A DNA stretch of 64,000 bases, taken from Uloborus plumipes. Taxonomy: Eukaryota > Arthropoda > Arachnida > Araneae > Uloboridae. The number at the start of each line of letters is the position of its first letter. Within the stretch, counting starts at the first letter, position 1. A program made the translations under genes and the position numbers. Shown here piece by piece: positions 50,378 through 63,441 of the stretch. The DNA is taken from positions 1-64,000 of the forward strand of contig JAXGGA010004455.1 of assembly GCA_038373865.1 (NCBI GenBank), read 5' to 3'. The notes below the pieces were generated by a model, which did not search any database, had not been told where the DNA came from, and worked only from the letters and a program-made list of their open reading frames with translations.

Positions 50378-52783
50378 AAAAAATATAATTTAACTTTTCA
50401 AGCACAATTCTTATAAATGTCAATGTTCAAAAACGAAATGTATTCATATATAGATTTTTCTTCCATTTAATTCAACAATTAGAGCTATTTCCTAATATAA
50501 CACGCAATAAGTAATTGTACTTATCAAAAACCAGATGAAAATGAAAAAAGCCCAATAGTTATGAAACCCTAAAATTACAATATACAAGAGCGTGCCTCAT
50601 TAACACTGCTTCCAAAAAATTGCACTTAATGCGCTAATAAAGCTATTGTCTATATTGATTTTAATTTTCTTGTTCCCGCATTTAGATCTAGTACTTCGTA
50701 TTTTCCGAGTTCGCTAGTAATTATCCAGAACAAAAGCGATAGTGAGATTATATCAGCTGAAAAGTATGAAATTATTTTTCTCCACTAGATTGTTATTTGA
50801 AAGCATGTCACGTCGTGAGATAAAATTTTAGAAATGCCTTTATCTCAATGAGAGATAATTATTCTATCAACAAAAAGTATTCAGCTGGTCATTATTAGAG
50901 CAAAATTCTAGTTATATTCATAGTTTGCTGGCCTAATTAGGATTTTAGAAGTAGTATTCAAATCAGAGAGTATTGAAAGAAAATATTTTGATTTATTAAC
51001 AGCTAACCAAAGAAACGATTTTTAAAGAGGCGGTGGAATAATTGGTCTCTCGTTACTTGCGAATGACATGTCTCAAAAAGTGAGGAAATTATTCAAACAA
51101 AATGCGATATATGCTATAACTTAAACTGCTATATCTCAGGAAGTAAGATCAGAGCAAGGACCGGTAAAGTTTGGTAAACAAGGGAATCTACACGGAAACA
51201 GGCGTTGATTCAATTTTTCCAGCAGGTTCACGTAAGGGATTAATTTTTGTCACAGTTGCGAAAGTTACTATCAGTATAATTAAACGAATAATAAAATATG
51301 GGTTTCATTTAACTGTTTTCACCAACTATTGCCTCAAGGACGGGGAACAGTTAAGGGTCAAACAAGTTATCAAAAATTTTGAAATTAGTCATAGATTCTG
51401 ATAGGTCTAGTCTCATCTGTGCAGTACTTTAATTACTGGAGCTGTTCAGTAAAGACCAAACGAACACTTTTTGGCGATTTTAATATGGATAACTTCCTCG
51501 CACATTTGGAATTTTGGTGCTAATCGAAAAAGGAAAATTTTCTGCACATGATGGATTTTTTCCAAATTATAGAACTGGAATTATAATTATATTATCAATT
51601 TTTAAGTAAAATACAAAATTTTTCACGCTTTTTCATTGTTAACATGGTGAACAATCAGTGATTAATGCTTCAATTTTTTTATCCAGTTCCACTTTTTATT
51701 CGTTTACAAAAAAAAAAAAAAAAAAACTTGCAATTGAATTTAGTTGGTAAATAAGGCTTTAAAAATAATTTTCAATTTTCCTTCTTGATTTTTTTTCTTT
51801 GTGAAAATACTTATTTTCTACACACACGATCAACAAGGGCACAATTTCATTTAAATTCAGATTACTATTATAATGTTGTTGTTCTTCTAACTCAGATTTT
51901 TCATAAATAAAAAAAAAATATGCTCAAACAGTAAATCGTGCAATCTGGTTGCCGGATTAAACAGTTACTTGAAATGCGCGAAAATGGCAAGACTTTTTAA
52001 TTTTTTAGTCTCGGTTTATATGTAGTATACGGAAGAAAGATATACAGGGATTACCATGACCACAACATTTTACTAGTTTAAAGTTTGAATTTGGTTTCTT
52101 ACTATGACTGTTTATTGCGGTTTTTATGACATCGTAGCATTACTCGAATTAATTTTCCCGTGAATCTTGTTGTTGATACACTCATTGATAATATGAGGCC
52201 ATCTGTAGTGATTTTGCTTTATTTCAAACATTTGCTTTTATTGTTCCTGGTTGGTATTTTATCCCCCCCCCCTTTTTTTTTAAGTTCTCCTTTTAATTCA
52301 TTCTTTTCACTCCACCTCCCCTTTTGCTTTTAATATTTTCAAATAATTTGCTTTCAGTTTTTTAATTCGATGAGCACAAGTTGTTCATTTTTGTTAAATT
52401 TTAAACGACAAATATTTTTTTTTCTTCTTCTTCATCTTCTTCTCTCGTGGAAAATCAAGTTGTGCAATGTTAGGGTAAGTGGTTATAAAGTCAACTTTTT
52501 TGGAAAAAACCTTAAATCAGACTGCTAAAATTTGAAACTCCTTTGATTCGCATTCATTTTTATACATTAGATTCAAAACGACTGCTTGCAGTAGAAAAAA
52601 TTAATTTTGTTCGATTAGTTTCACTCAGTAATACAATTAAAAAAGCATGAAGCAGTAAGTTGTCGCCCCTAAGCCAGGGCTAAGGCTCAATACTTCCACT
52701 TTACCATATGGTGAGAGAAAGTAGGGTTAGTTAAAAAATTATTGCGTATATTTAAAAGTTGTATGTAAATGTTGTTTTTTGAA
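50378..52783. other. AT-rich non-coding DNA
   Basis: An A-run near 51711 and a C/T-run near 52264. No gene was seen. Confidence 0.55.
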
Positions 52784-52970
52784 CAGTAGCGTACATAGAT
52801 TTAGGTGCGCCCCCAAACAAGATTGTACCCCCCAACTCCTATTAAATTGTAAAAAAAAAAAGAAAAAAACCGTGAAATTCAAAATGATATTTTTCTGGAT
52901 TGTGCGCCCTCAAACCTCGTGCGCCCCCCTCCACATAGTGGGGACTACTGGGACGCTATGTACGCCACTG
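52784..52970. mobile_element. hAT-like MITE with 8-bp target duplication
   Basis: The ends CAGTAGCGTACATAG and CTATGTACGCCACTG are inverse with one mismatch. The flanks TTTTTGAA and TTTTGGAA (7 of 8 identical) fit the 8-bp duplication of the hAT superfamily. It is 187 bp with an internal poly-A tract and GTGCGCCC blocks on both sides. Confidence 0.85.
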
Positions 52971-55024
52971 TTTTGGAACAATAACACTGTTTTATATTCG
53001 TTTTTTATTATGTTTAAACGTCAAAATGCACGAAAAATTATTTTACTTATTATTTCATTAAATTAATAACATTAACATTTATTAACCATTGATTATATAT
53101 AATAACTACCATGTCTCAACCAGTATCAGAAACCTGAAATAGAAAGCTTTCCAATTACGTTTCAGCGAACTGATAGAATTGTGTAGAGATAATACCCTGT
53201 CATGAGAAAAATGCCATCGCGTGTATTTTACCACACTCAACAATAATCGCATGATAAATGAACATAAGTTGCTGTTCTTGGCCAACTTCGATGGGGATCA
53301 TGTTACCTATTCCATACCTCCGGCTACGAAAAGGACTCATTTAGCTAATACGATCCCGCGTAGCTTTTAATGGATTTCAAAGAGCGGTTCGTTAGCGGTG
53401 TTTAAGATCAGGTCACGATGAACCTATTGTATTCAATTGATGATACACAGAATTAAACATTGATGTTTCGTTCCTTTTCAAGATAGCTTAAGGACGGCGT
53501 ATACCGGATACATAGGTCCGCTTAATGTGTTATTAAAACTTATATTAAGTTGTGTCTTGTGTTAATTATGTAACTTTTGATGCAATAGGAAAATAAGCAG
53601 TGAAAGCGAATGAGGCTGTCTCCGTTTGAGGACAATAGGACGGAGTGATCTCATTATTTAAGCGTTTCTAGCTTACTTTGAAGAAAAAAAAGAAAAGGTT
53701 CTGAAAATTATCTATCTATTTTTACGATCCTAAAAATAAGCTTAGAAACCAAATAAAACGTCATATGAAAAAAAGACAATAATTCAAAAAAAAATGAATA
53801 AATAAATAAATAAACCAATTTTACAGTAGGGTTGTAAGATGAGGAAACTATGAGTCTACTTTCTCCCGCCCTCAGTAAACTTCCGTTTTAATAATCTGAT
53901 CCAGGGGAATGAGGACTTGTAAGATGAATTTTAACTTATCAGGTCACGTTTGCCTACATTTATTTATTGTTTATTTATTTATTTATTTACACCAGAAAGC
54001 ACTTTTGATTTAGAAAATGTGCAAAAGAGGACTCTTAGATTATTCAAAGACTGTTTCTGGAAAAATGTATTTATTTTCCACATTTTAGCAAAGCAATTAA
54101 CCATAAAATTTAGCAAAATGTTTATACCTTTTTTGTTATCGTGTTGTCATTACCCAGGCATTTATTACTAAACTAATGCATAGCGTTTAAAAAGAAAAAT
54201 AAATCGAAATTCCTCTTATGCAAAAATAAAATAAAATTTGGTCTTACAGTTTTGGTCAGTCTAATTATCTTTAATACCAAAAGCTATAAAGTAAAACACA
54301 TGCTTTGATGAATATTAAGTACTGAAAAGCTTCTTTTATCGTTTTATGATCCAATCATTAAAAATCTAGTACTTACAGGAATAACAATGAGTAGGAAGAA
54401 TGTAATTCAAGACTAACAAAAATGATGACTTTGAGGGTATCAGAAAGACATTTGTTGTTTTACCTCGAAAGTCATCACCTCATAAAATTAGATTACTTTC
54501 TTCTTTTCATCATTTCAAGTCTTTTATTTTGTAGCTAACAAAAACACAAATTCGACCGGTGAAATAACAAGTAATTAACTGTGTGTGTTTTCCTTGTATA
54601 AAACCAAATTGGAAAAAAGCAATATTACAATAAATAATTTATTTTTAAAGTGACTTTCTTTAAAGGCTTTCAGTAGATGCTTCGAAACTAGTTTCAGACT
54701 TTTTTTTTTTTTTTCTTTTTTTGAAAAGACCTGATTTAAGCGATCATCACTTTCTTTTTTCAACAGTTTATTAGCTAAAACCGAAAGAAAAAACTGATGC
54801 TATAAGCTAGATACACTTTTGAAAGAGATGTTTTTAAATTTTTGATCCAGAAATAATTCGGTGAACATCAGTCGCTCTCGATTATGTCATGAAATTATTT
54901 ACAAATGAGGAGTTCAAATCAATGTTTATTAAAGCAAAATATAGCATATATTAAATATTTTTCGCAATATGAAAGTAGAGATAATTTGCTAAATATGGAA
55001 ACAACACCGATGAAGACATTGATC
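52971..55024. other. AT-rich non-coding DNA
   Basis: A mildly GC-richer patch at about 53280-53530 without a usable frame, plus an (AAAT)n tract near 53797. Confidence 0.55.
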
Positions 55025-55198
55025 CAGGGACGTAATTTCAAGTTTTCCCAGGGGGGGGGTCAAAGGATAAAAACGCAATGCAATTTCATCGAAAATCAGC
55101 AAAAACCAAGCCCACTTATATGTAAATATATTGATTTCTCAAAGTCAGGGGGGCAATTTACCCCCGCCCTGCCCCCCCCCCCCCCAATGACGGGCCTG
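55025..55198. mobile_element. hAT-like MITE, second type
   Basis: The ends CAGGGACGTAAT and ATGACGGGCCTG are imperfectly inverse. The flanks CATTGATC and CATTAATC (7 of 8) fit a hAT 8-bp duplication. It is 174 bp with G-runs inside the left end and C-runs inside the right. Confidence 0.82.
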
Positions 55199-55206
55199 CA
55201 TTAATC

Positions 55207-55961
55207 GGATTTACCATGTCGGGCGAAGGTCCCCGTGATCATAGGAGCCTCGAGAAGCTCAAAAGCGCTTATAATAAATGTTTTACATAACTCTGAGATA
55301 GACAAAATGACCAAAAAAAGGAACATTGTGAGGGGCCCAAAAGCAACCTATGAGGAAAGCTCTGAAATATATTTTGGATTTACAATTAAGATCTCTATTA
55401 ATTGAGGTATTGGTCGCTTGAACACGATTGCAACTACCCCATAATTAACTGTTGTCAGCATATTGCAATTTTTTTCAGAGCATTCCACAGTAAAGACTAT
55501 CTGCACAAAGACAGTCAAATCAAACCGTCTTTTTGACAATAATGCGTAAGAAGGAAAAAAAAAAAGAAACGATAGAAAGTAAACTCTTAACAGTTTAAGG
55601 ATCATGGGACATATGTGTGCCTTCAGCTCAAAATTTATTTCATAAATTATCGAATGCACATTGTTCATAAATTAGATTTTTTCCGTGTTATTGCAACATC
55701 AGAATCTTCATATTGATTTAAAAATAAATAAATAAATAAATGGGTTTAATTTATTATTATTATTTTTTTAACTTCACAAATGAAATGGCACTGCATTCGT
55801 ACTGCATGCTTCTACTTTTATTCATGATTGCTTATTAATTGAAGATTAAGTGCAGGTCGTGTTATTGATTAAAAAGTAAAAAAAGGAACCTTTGTGCTAA
55901 AAAGCAAAGATAAATATTATCTCGTTTAAATACACAAATCCGTTGGGAACATAAGACAAGA
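55207..55961. other. AT-rich non-coding DNA
   Basis: The 106-codon minus frame at 55348-55668 has no recognised motif. An (AAAT)n tract lies near 55725. Confidence 0.55.
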
Positions 55962-56100
55962 GTTTCGGGGTTACAAGAAACCCCTTTCTCAATGGAAAAG
56001 AAGTGAGCATATGAATTAGAAAAAGAATTTTACAGAATGTCTTTTTGTCCATAAGCTCCCTTCTTTTAACTAAAAAGGGGGTTCTTTGTAACCCCGAAAC
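55962..56100. mobile_element. Small palindromic element (GTTTCGGGGTTACAA ends)
   Basis: GTTTCGGGGTTACAAGAAAC is inverse to the right end GGTTCTTTGTAACCCCGAAAC, nearly perfectly. Internal text CTCAATGGAAAAGAAGTGAG resembles TTCAATGCAACGAAGTGTGA at 50239. It lies 186 bp past the cathepsin stop codon. Confidence 0.85.
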
Positions 56101-56286
56101 ACCTATCTGCAGTACCGTTCAAATTTGCCTTTAAAAGTGGTAATATTTGCTTTCAAAATGACAGTATAACCTAAATAGTTCAGAATTGAAGAGTAAACTC
56201 AGCAAAATTTGGGATATAATTGCAGTTTTGCATCTCTTAGGGATAGATAGACACACATATCCATCGAACATATAATCACAACCACA
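56101..56286 (-). other. 3' flank / probable 3' UTR of the cathepsin gene
   Basis: This is 186 bp directly after the stop codon, between the gene and a small palindromic element at 55962-56100. It is AT-rich without an obvious AATAAA on the minus strand, so the transcript may use a variant signal or end within or beyond the palindromic element. Confidence 0.4.
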
Positions 56287-57973
<1,687 letters not shown>

Positions 57974-58949
57974 TTAAAAATTGTTAAACATGGAAATTAG
58001 AAACTTAAATAGTGAACTGTTAGTAAATTCCACTGAATTTAGCGCTTTGCTTCGTATTTCAAAATAATATTTCGGATGAGAAATTTTCATATGATAACAA
58101 ACTTTTAATACTCAACTTTAGTGTTTGAAGTTAAACAAGAAGTTCTGTCAAGAACTAAACGAGCCTACTTTCCCGTACATCGACATCGGCATTCTCGCAT
58201 CTGATCATTATTCTCTTGATTATCTGAGACTGAAAATTATGTCAAACATACCTTTTAGCACTTAGAGCTGATTCCGAAAAGCAAAATATGCCCCTCTCAT
58301 CAGATGAAATAGACACGTAAAAAGTAATTAACGAATAAATAAAGTTTTGTCACACCTTTTAAAGAGTGTAACTGTTACAGCTCCTTCGTAGAAAAATCCT
58401 TCATCGTTTTCAAAAAAAAAAAAAAAAAATAATAATAATATTAATAATAATTAAAAAAAATAAATAAATAAAAGTACAAAAATCATCAAAACACATTTTA
58501 TCAAAGAAAGAAAAAAAAGAAAAAGAAAAAAAATCGTCCGTTAATAAAATGTCCGGAATTTCACTTTTAATCCGTTGCCAGTTGTTAAATATAAATAAAG
58601 AATAAAATGTTCTCGTGAATGAAAAATTTGTTACAAAAAAATCGTCTACAAAAAAAAATAATAATAATAAATAATAATAATAATAATAAATAAAATAAAA
58701 CAAATGAATAAATAAACAAAAACTCGTCTGCACGTTCAGTCATTTTTTTTCTGAGCCGGCATTTCCGCCATGTTCGCGGAGTCGGAGTCGGAATCAGAGT
58801 CCTCACAGAAGATTACTTAGAAAAGTACTTTACAAACATTATTTATCAAAACCATTTTCTTACAAAGTTAGTTTGAAGGAAATCCGACTTTAAGTTCAGG
58901 ATCAACATTCAACTTAAATTCCCCGTAGACGTTAATGTAAATTTTCTTT

Positions 58950-59820
58950 TCTGAACGGTTCACTATTGAACGAAAAATGGTTTGAATCAAAAAGCGAAAT
59001 ATGGTAATGTATGGGAAAGTCTCTCCGAGATCTTTCAAACAAAAAAAAGTTTATTCCATTCGGACGGTTTACTCAAAAGTTATTAGGTGGGGAAAGGTTG
59101 CTTAAAAGGTTCAATGTTGAACGAAAAATTGTTCAAATCGGAAATGTAGATACGGGAATGAAGTATTCTTGATGAGATATTTCGAACGAAAAAAAATTTG
59201 TTCAAATCGGATTGTTCACTCAAAAGTTAGCATCGCGGGATATGTTGTTTGAACGGTTCAAAGTTGAACCAAAAATTGTTCAAATCGAAAAATCAAATAT
59301 GGGAATGAGCTGTACTCGCCGAGATCTTTCGAACAAAAAAAAGTTTATTCAATTCGGACGGTTCACTCAAAAGTTATTAGGTGGGGAAAGGTTGCCTGAA
59401 CGGTTCAATGTTGAACCAAAAATGTTCAAATTGAAAATTTAAATACGGTAATAAAGTATCCTTGCCGAGATGCTTCGAACAAAAAAAAGTTTGCTTAAAT
59501 CGGACTGTTCATTCAAAAGTTATTAGGGGTGACAGCTTGTTTGAACGGTTCAATGTTGAACGAAACATTGTTCAAATCGAAAATGTAGATACGGGAATGA
59601 AGTATCCTTGAAAAGATCTTTCGAACAAAAAAAAGTTTGTTCAAATCGGACTGTTCATTCAAAAGTTAGCATCGCGGGACAGGTTGTTTGAACGGTTCAA
59701 CATCAATTGTTCAAATCGAAAAATCAGATATGGGAATGAGCTGTACTCGCCGAGATCTTTCCAACAAAAAAAAGTTTGTCCAAATCGGAATGTTCATTCA
59801 AAAGTTATTAGGGGGGGGGG
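58950..59820 (+). repeat. Tandem array, about six units of about 145 bp
   Basis: Successive units are marked by an A8-run followed by GTTTRTTC at about 59040, 59189, 59333, 59481, 59625 and 59765, so spacing is 140-149 bp. Each unit carries 'cgaacaaaaaaaagttt', 'caaatcggactgttc', 'tgaacggttcaatgttgaac' and 'gagatctttc' in order. Two variants tend to alternate, one with GTTATTAGG and one with GTTAGCATCGCGGGA after TTCAAAA, suggesting expansion as dimers. Short frames through it are repetitive and not convincing genes. The array ends in a G-run followed by ACAGACATACCGACCGACCG, a tail type common in arthropod interspersed repeats. Confidence 0.9.
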
Positions 59821-59925
59821 ACAGACATACCGACCGACCGACCGACGCACAAATTCCCCCTCTCAATACCCTACTTTCAAATTTTTAATTTTTCGATATT
59901 CATTTTACCTTTTTATTTTTTTAAC

Positions 59926-60000
59926 TTGGCGATATTTTTGGGACTTGGCGATATTTTTTTTAACTTGGCGATATTTTTTGGACTTGGCGATATTTTTAGA
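59926..60000 (+). repeat. 20-bp tandem repeat, about four copies
   Basis: The unit ACTTGGCGATATTTTTTGG alternates with a TTTAA-ending form, four times in a row. It lies just beyond the 145-bp array and inside the same inverted-repeat-bounded segment. Confidence 0.85.
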
Positions 60001-60219
60001 TGCATTAAGCTACTTTTAATACTTTTTTCGTCTTTCTTTTATTTTTAACGGGAAAGTAGGCTAAAAAGGGAAAATGATATGCGAGATGAGTGAGAAATTA
60101 AGTAGCAAAGATGTCATTTGAGTGGATCAGGAAGTAAAATACATTAAACTTAATGGCATTTCAACGTAATGAAGCAGCTTCTTAATTCAATAGCAAGAAG
60201 TTAAATACATAAAACTTAC

Positions 60220-60380
60220 CCATAAGAATGAAATCCTGGGTGACTAGCATCAATGGCTACTGAAATAGGACCAACTGTTGCCACTGCTTTCTGCAAAGCA
60301 TGCTCGTCACCAGCGGGTATGTCGACAAATCCTGAACATGTAGCTCCAATCTCGTTCTGTTTGAAATGGCAAGTTCCATC
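60220..60380 (-). CDS. CtsL: Cathepsin L-like cysteine protease, internal exon
   Basis: This exon (161 nt, 53 codons plus two bases) begins DGTCHFKQNEIGATCSGFVD and continues through IPAGDEHALQKAVATVGPIS to VAIDASHPGFHSYG. The GPISVAIDA segment and the following FHSYG match the stretch before the catalytic His in cathepsin L. The Cys in GTC should pair with one of the Cys in the preceding exon's region, as is usual in the family. The acceptor reads tattccag and the donor gtaagt, both strong. It enters in phase 0 from the 61562-61662 exon across a 1181-bp intron and leaves with GG, which is completed by the next exon. No frameshift or stop is present, so this part of the gene looks intact. Confidence 0.95.
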
Positions 60381-61561
60381 CTGGAATAAAAACAGAAAAA
60401 TTAATGGTTATGCAAAAATAATGTAGATTTTCTCGATTTTCCTCGAAAGCATTTCTAGTTTTAGTGCAACAAAAATAGACCTTCTTATTTTACGCGAACA
60501 GCCTGCTACTACAAATCACGCCTTCATCTTAAAAAAACATGTTCTTTTTCTTTTTTCTTTTTTTAAATTAATGAAACGCAACGTTTCTTTCATCAAAATC
60601 GACAGGACGTTTAGGAAAGTTGGAAAGATTGGAAAGGTGAAAAGAACAAAACCGGTAAAAGGAATTATAACAAATATTGGACCATTCCACGAAAAACGGA
60701 TACATTGTCTTATACTAAACAAATCCTATATTTAAAAAATTGTAATCAATAAAATTTTATTACTTCAGCAATCAAAAACGCATGTTTGATTTCTTAAGAA
60801 CAAATTTCTCTCATCGCCTATATGATCTGTCACGTATGGCACAAATTGGCTCGTTTTCGATGAATGGCTCTATTATGTTAACAAACTAAACAATATAATT
60901 TTTCAGAAGAGTGATACAGTTTGTCAGCTTCATCAAACAAAAGCTGAACCGAGATGGATATCAAGTTTTACTGTCACGTCAAACAATAATGGTTAGAAAC
61001 ACTTAAAGTGCAAACTAAACAATAATTTTGACCATGCTCAAGATCGCTGGCGCTGGCTCTCAACTGCAATAATATAGTCTTAGGGAAAATATTGCTTCCC
61101 CTGTTTCACAGTTGAAACACATGATAACAATGAAGCCAGTTCAAATCCTTGGGAAAAAAAAGTATAAAAGAAGTTTTAGAGCATATAGAAAAATGGACTC
61201 TTTGAACCTTTCAGTATGCATTAGAACACGTGATTAAGTTTAAAACTTTTTATTTGCTAAAAATCAGAAAATGAGATTACGTTGGGAAAAAAATCTTATT
61301 TACTCTACAAACTGACTCCAGATTGATACGTCAATTACCACAGTGGAAAGGGGATTAAAAGCTCTGCTATGTTTTGAAAAAGTCACACTTTGTACTAGGA
61401 TATCCTTACATATAATAAGGCAAATACGACAGTTTGCGTTGAAACATCATTCGAAGGACTGTTTTAATGTTAGACATGTAATACTGAAACACGGAGCTAT
61501 CCTTATCGAAAACATTTTCTGCGTAAATGAAAAAAAGAAAAAGAAAAAGGAAAAAACTCAC
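60381..61561 (-). other. Intron of the cathepsin gene
   Basis: 1181 bp between gtgagt and tattccag. No internal exon or clear element was seen. Confidence 0.85.
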
Positions 61562-61662
61562 CTGTGCTGCATATGGATAAGATTCTTCTTTGTCAATGCC
61601 GTTGTTCTTTCTAACGTATTCGAAAGCATCGTCCATCAAGCCTCCGTCGCATCCATTGTTTC
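61562..61662 (-). CDS. CtsL: Cathepsin L-like cysteine protease, internal exon (first exon visible in window)
   Basis: This is the most 5' exon found for a papain-family (C1A) cysteine endopeptidase of the cathepsin L group, enzymes that act in lysosomes or as secreted digestive proteases. It encodes [17 protein letters not shown] followed by [17 protein letters not shown]. The GC(D/N)GG motif and the (E)SYPY motif are hallmarks of the family. The acceptor reads aataacag and the donor gtgagt. The exon starts with the last two bases of a split Gly codon and ends in phase 0 (2+99 nt). About 60 mature residues, including the catalytic Cys, plus propeptide and signal peptide should lie upstream. 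No CGSCWAFS-like coding sequence was found up to 64000. GCDGG in place of GCNGG is a conservative variant. Other C1A members fit less well given the exons that follow. Confidence 0.93.
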
Positions 61663-61966
61663 CTGTTATTTTTTGAAACAAAATATGTCTTATGAAAATT
61701 GAAAACAATAAAATTAAACTTTACAGCATTTGATTAAAGTTATTTCTGTGAACATAAAAATTATTTTTAAAAAAAGAGAGGAAGGGCGTGCGCACTCATG
61801 TACGCGAAATTAAAGTTATACTTATTAAATTCATATTTTTTATGGATTTTTCAGTGGAACGGATTATTAGTTAAGGAAAAAGTGTGATTTCGGCAGGAAA
61901 AGAAATTGTGTGTGCAATGTACAACACTTTCAAACTATTTTCTAACCAAAGCTAAAGCCAAAGAGA
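61663..61966. other. Non-coding DNA upstream of the visible cathepsin exons
   Basis: AT-rich sequence searched for the missing exon (CGSCWAFS or DCS...G followed by a donor) on the minus strand. None was found. It is most likely intron. Confidence 0.6.
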
Positions 61967-63441
61967 CATTTATTGAAAAGATGAAGAAGAATAAGAAAAA
62001 TACAGCCCGTGCTCACCTAACCTAATTAAAAAGAAAGAAATACTGTGGTTTAAGTAGATCATAAGCTTTTATTTGGAGGACAACAATACTGACTTGTGCT
62101 ACTTAAAATGAAATTCCTAATTAAAATAGAATAAAATTACATTATAATTGTCATCGGGAAAATAAATTTCCAGACTTACAAAAAGAAAATGTGCTTACCT
62201 AGCAAGACTTATTCAAAAAAATACAGCTATATTTCGGCTACTTCTCATCATAAGAGAAACCGGAATGTAAGATTTGTCACACAGCGAAATAAGCTTTAGA
62301 GTCCAGAATCGCATAAGTTTGCCGCCGGGTCTCACAATTGTCCACCCGCATTTTCTGAATTTGACGAAAATTCAGATACAGAAATTTTTCTGTAAATTAT
62401 TTGACCATTCAAATTAGGCTCTCAGCGATTTCCAATTGTTTTTTCACTTTAAGAAATTGATGTCTGCACTAGACGAAGTTTCTCACACATGAAGACATGT
62501 AGACCACTGTGACATGCTTGTTGGACAACAAAACCTTATCCCAAACCTTATGACAAGTGGTACAATTTTGATGGTTCTTATCTTGAACAGCAGCTGAAAT
62601 ACTGCTGTACCTTTTACAATATTTTTTTCTCTTTTCAATTGAATATCTGTTGCCCCTTTTTATGGACATCGAGAAACTTTTTGTTCGGATCACTTGATAA
62701 AATATTACCTCTGAACAATGATTCTTGCACTTTGAGTACTTACATTGGAGTCTCACTTAGGTACTCAAAGTGATATCGATATCACTTTGAGTACCAAAAT
62801 TCATAATTTAAAAGTATGTTTTTACATACGTAAAGAATTGAGCTAATAAATTTAAGTCTAAGTAACCCATTCTTGGCTGTTAAAAACTAAATAGTATTAA
62901 CATCTTTTGGGCATACTAAAATGCTACAGAACAGTGGCATACTAAAATGGAAAAAAAAAAATTCTACAGAAGTGATTTAATTTGATGAGAAGAATATTTT
63001 AAGTAAACATATTTGTACATTTTGAATGAATAGTAATAGTAGTTACAGAAACTGGTAGTTATAGAAAATTGAATTTCATACTTTTCTTCTTAATAGATAT
63101 CAGAGAAATTTCAGAAATACTAATTAAATGGAGTGCAAAAAGGAAATAAAATAAGCTGAAGAACAAATGTGCTTCTGATTGAGAACATTTCAAATACCTT
63201 AACTCTCCTAATTATAAGTTTAGTATTGTTATGAGAAGGAATAGTGTCACACTTAAGGTAAAGTAATGTTTCTTGGTGATTATTGACTAATGTATGACAT
63301 CACGCTAAAACAGTTCTGTCTCTTTACTTCTATTGCATAATGAAACGTCACTCTTATTGCTCCAAAAGAAGCATGAGTTCAAAAAAGGATCTTTTAAAAT
63401 AATATATATAAATTATTTATTTATTATTTTTTATTTATTAT
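61967..63441. repeat. First copy of a 1475-bp direct duplication
   Basis: Positions 61967-62525 recur at 63442-64000 with a constant offset of 1475 bp and no indels. Only three differences were seen (t/c in aattgtcatcggg, a/g in ctgtaaattattt, t/c in ccaattgtttt). The unit contains a 36-bp perfect palindrome at 62760-62795. A 95-codon minus-strand frame (62469-62756) in it has several Cys (CKYSKCKNHC, NCTTCHK) but matches no family I recognise. It sits upstream of the visible cathepsin exons, probably in an intron. Confidence 0.93.
62760..62795. repeat. 36-bp perfect palindrome
   Basis: GGTACTCAAAGTGATATC is followed directly by its exact reverse complement, with no spacer. A further copy of CACTTTGAGTAC lies about 30 bp to the left, near 62730. 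Confidence 0.97.

Larger units (their letters stand above)
58162..60062. mobile_element. Inverted-repeat-bounded segment filling most of a cathepsin intron
   Basis: AGCCTACTTTCCCGT at 58162-58176 is the exact inverse of ACGGGAAAGTAGGCT at 60048-60062. The 1.9 kb between them holds A-rich and AAT-type simple sequence (58411-58700), a short GGAGTC hexamer run near 58780-58803, the 145-bp tandem array and a 20-bp tandem repeat. A transposon with these as its ends would account for most of the 2254-bp intron. No target duplication was recognised and no transposase frame is present. A chance 15-bp inverted match is unlikely but not excluded. Confidence 0.5.

Noticed and set aside
55348..55668. 106-codon minus-strand open frame
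   Set aside because: No recognisable motif or signal; composition matches surroundings.
58410..58733. 107-codon minus-strand frame rich in Phe, Tyr and Leu
   Set aside because: It is a translation of A/AAT simple repeats inside a cathepsin intron.
59684..60019. 111-codon plus-strand frame with a repeated TWRYF/DLAIF pattern
   Set aside because: It runs through the 145-bp and 20-bp tandem repeats; the peptide repeat only mirrors the DNA repeat.
61343..61702. 119-codon plus-strand open frame
   Set aside because: It is antisense to the cathepsin exon at 61562-61662, whose splice sites and protein match are clear.
62469..62756. 95-codon minus-strand frame with several Cys, tested as the missing cathepsin exon
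   Set aside because: It lacks the CGSCWAF motif and any papain-family pattern, and it lies within the duplicated unit.
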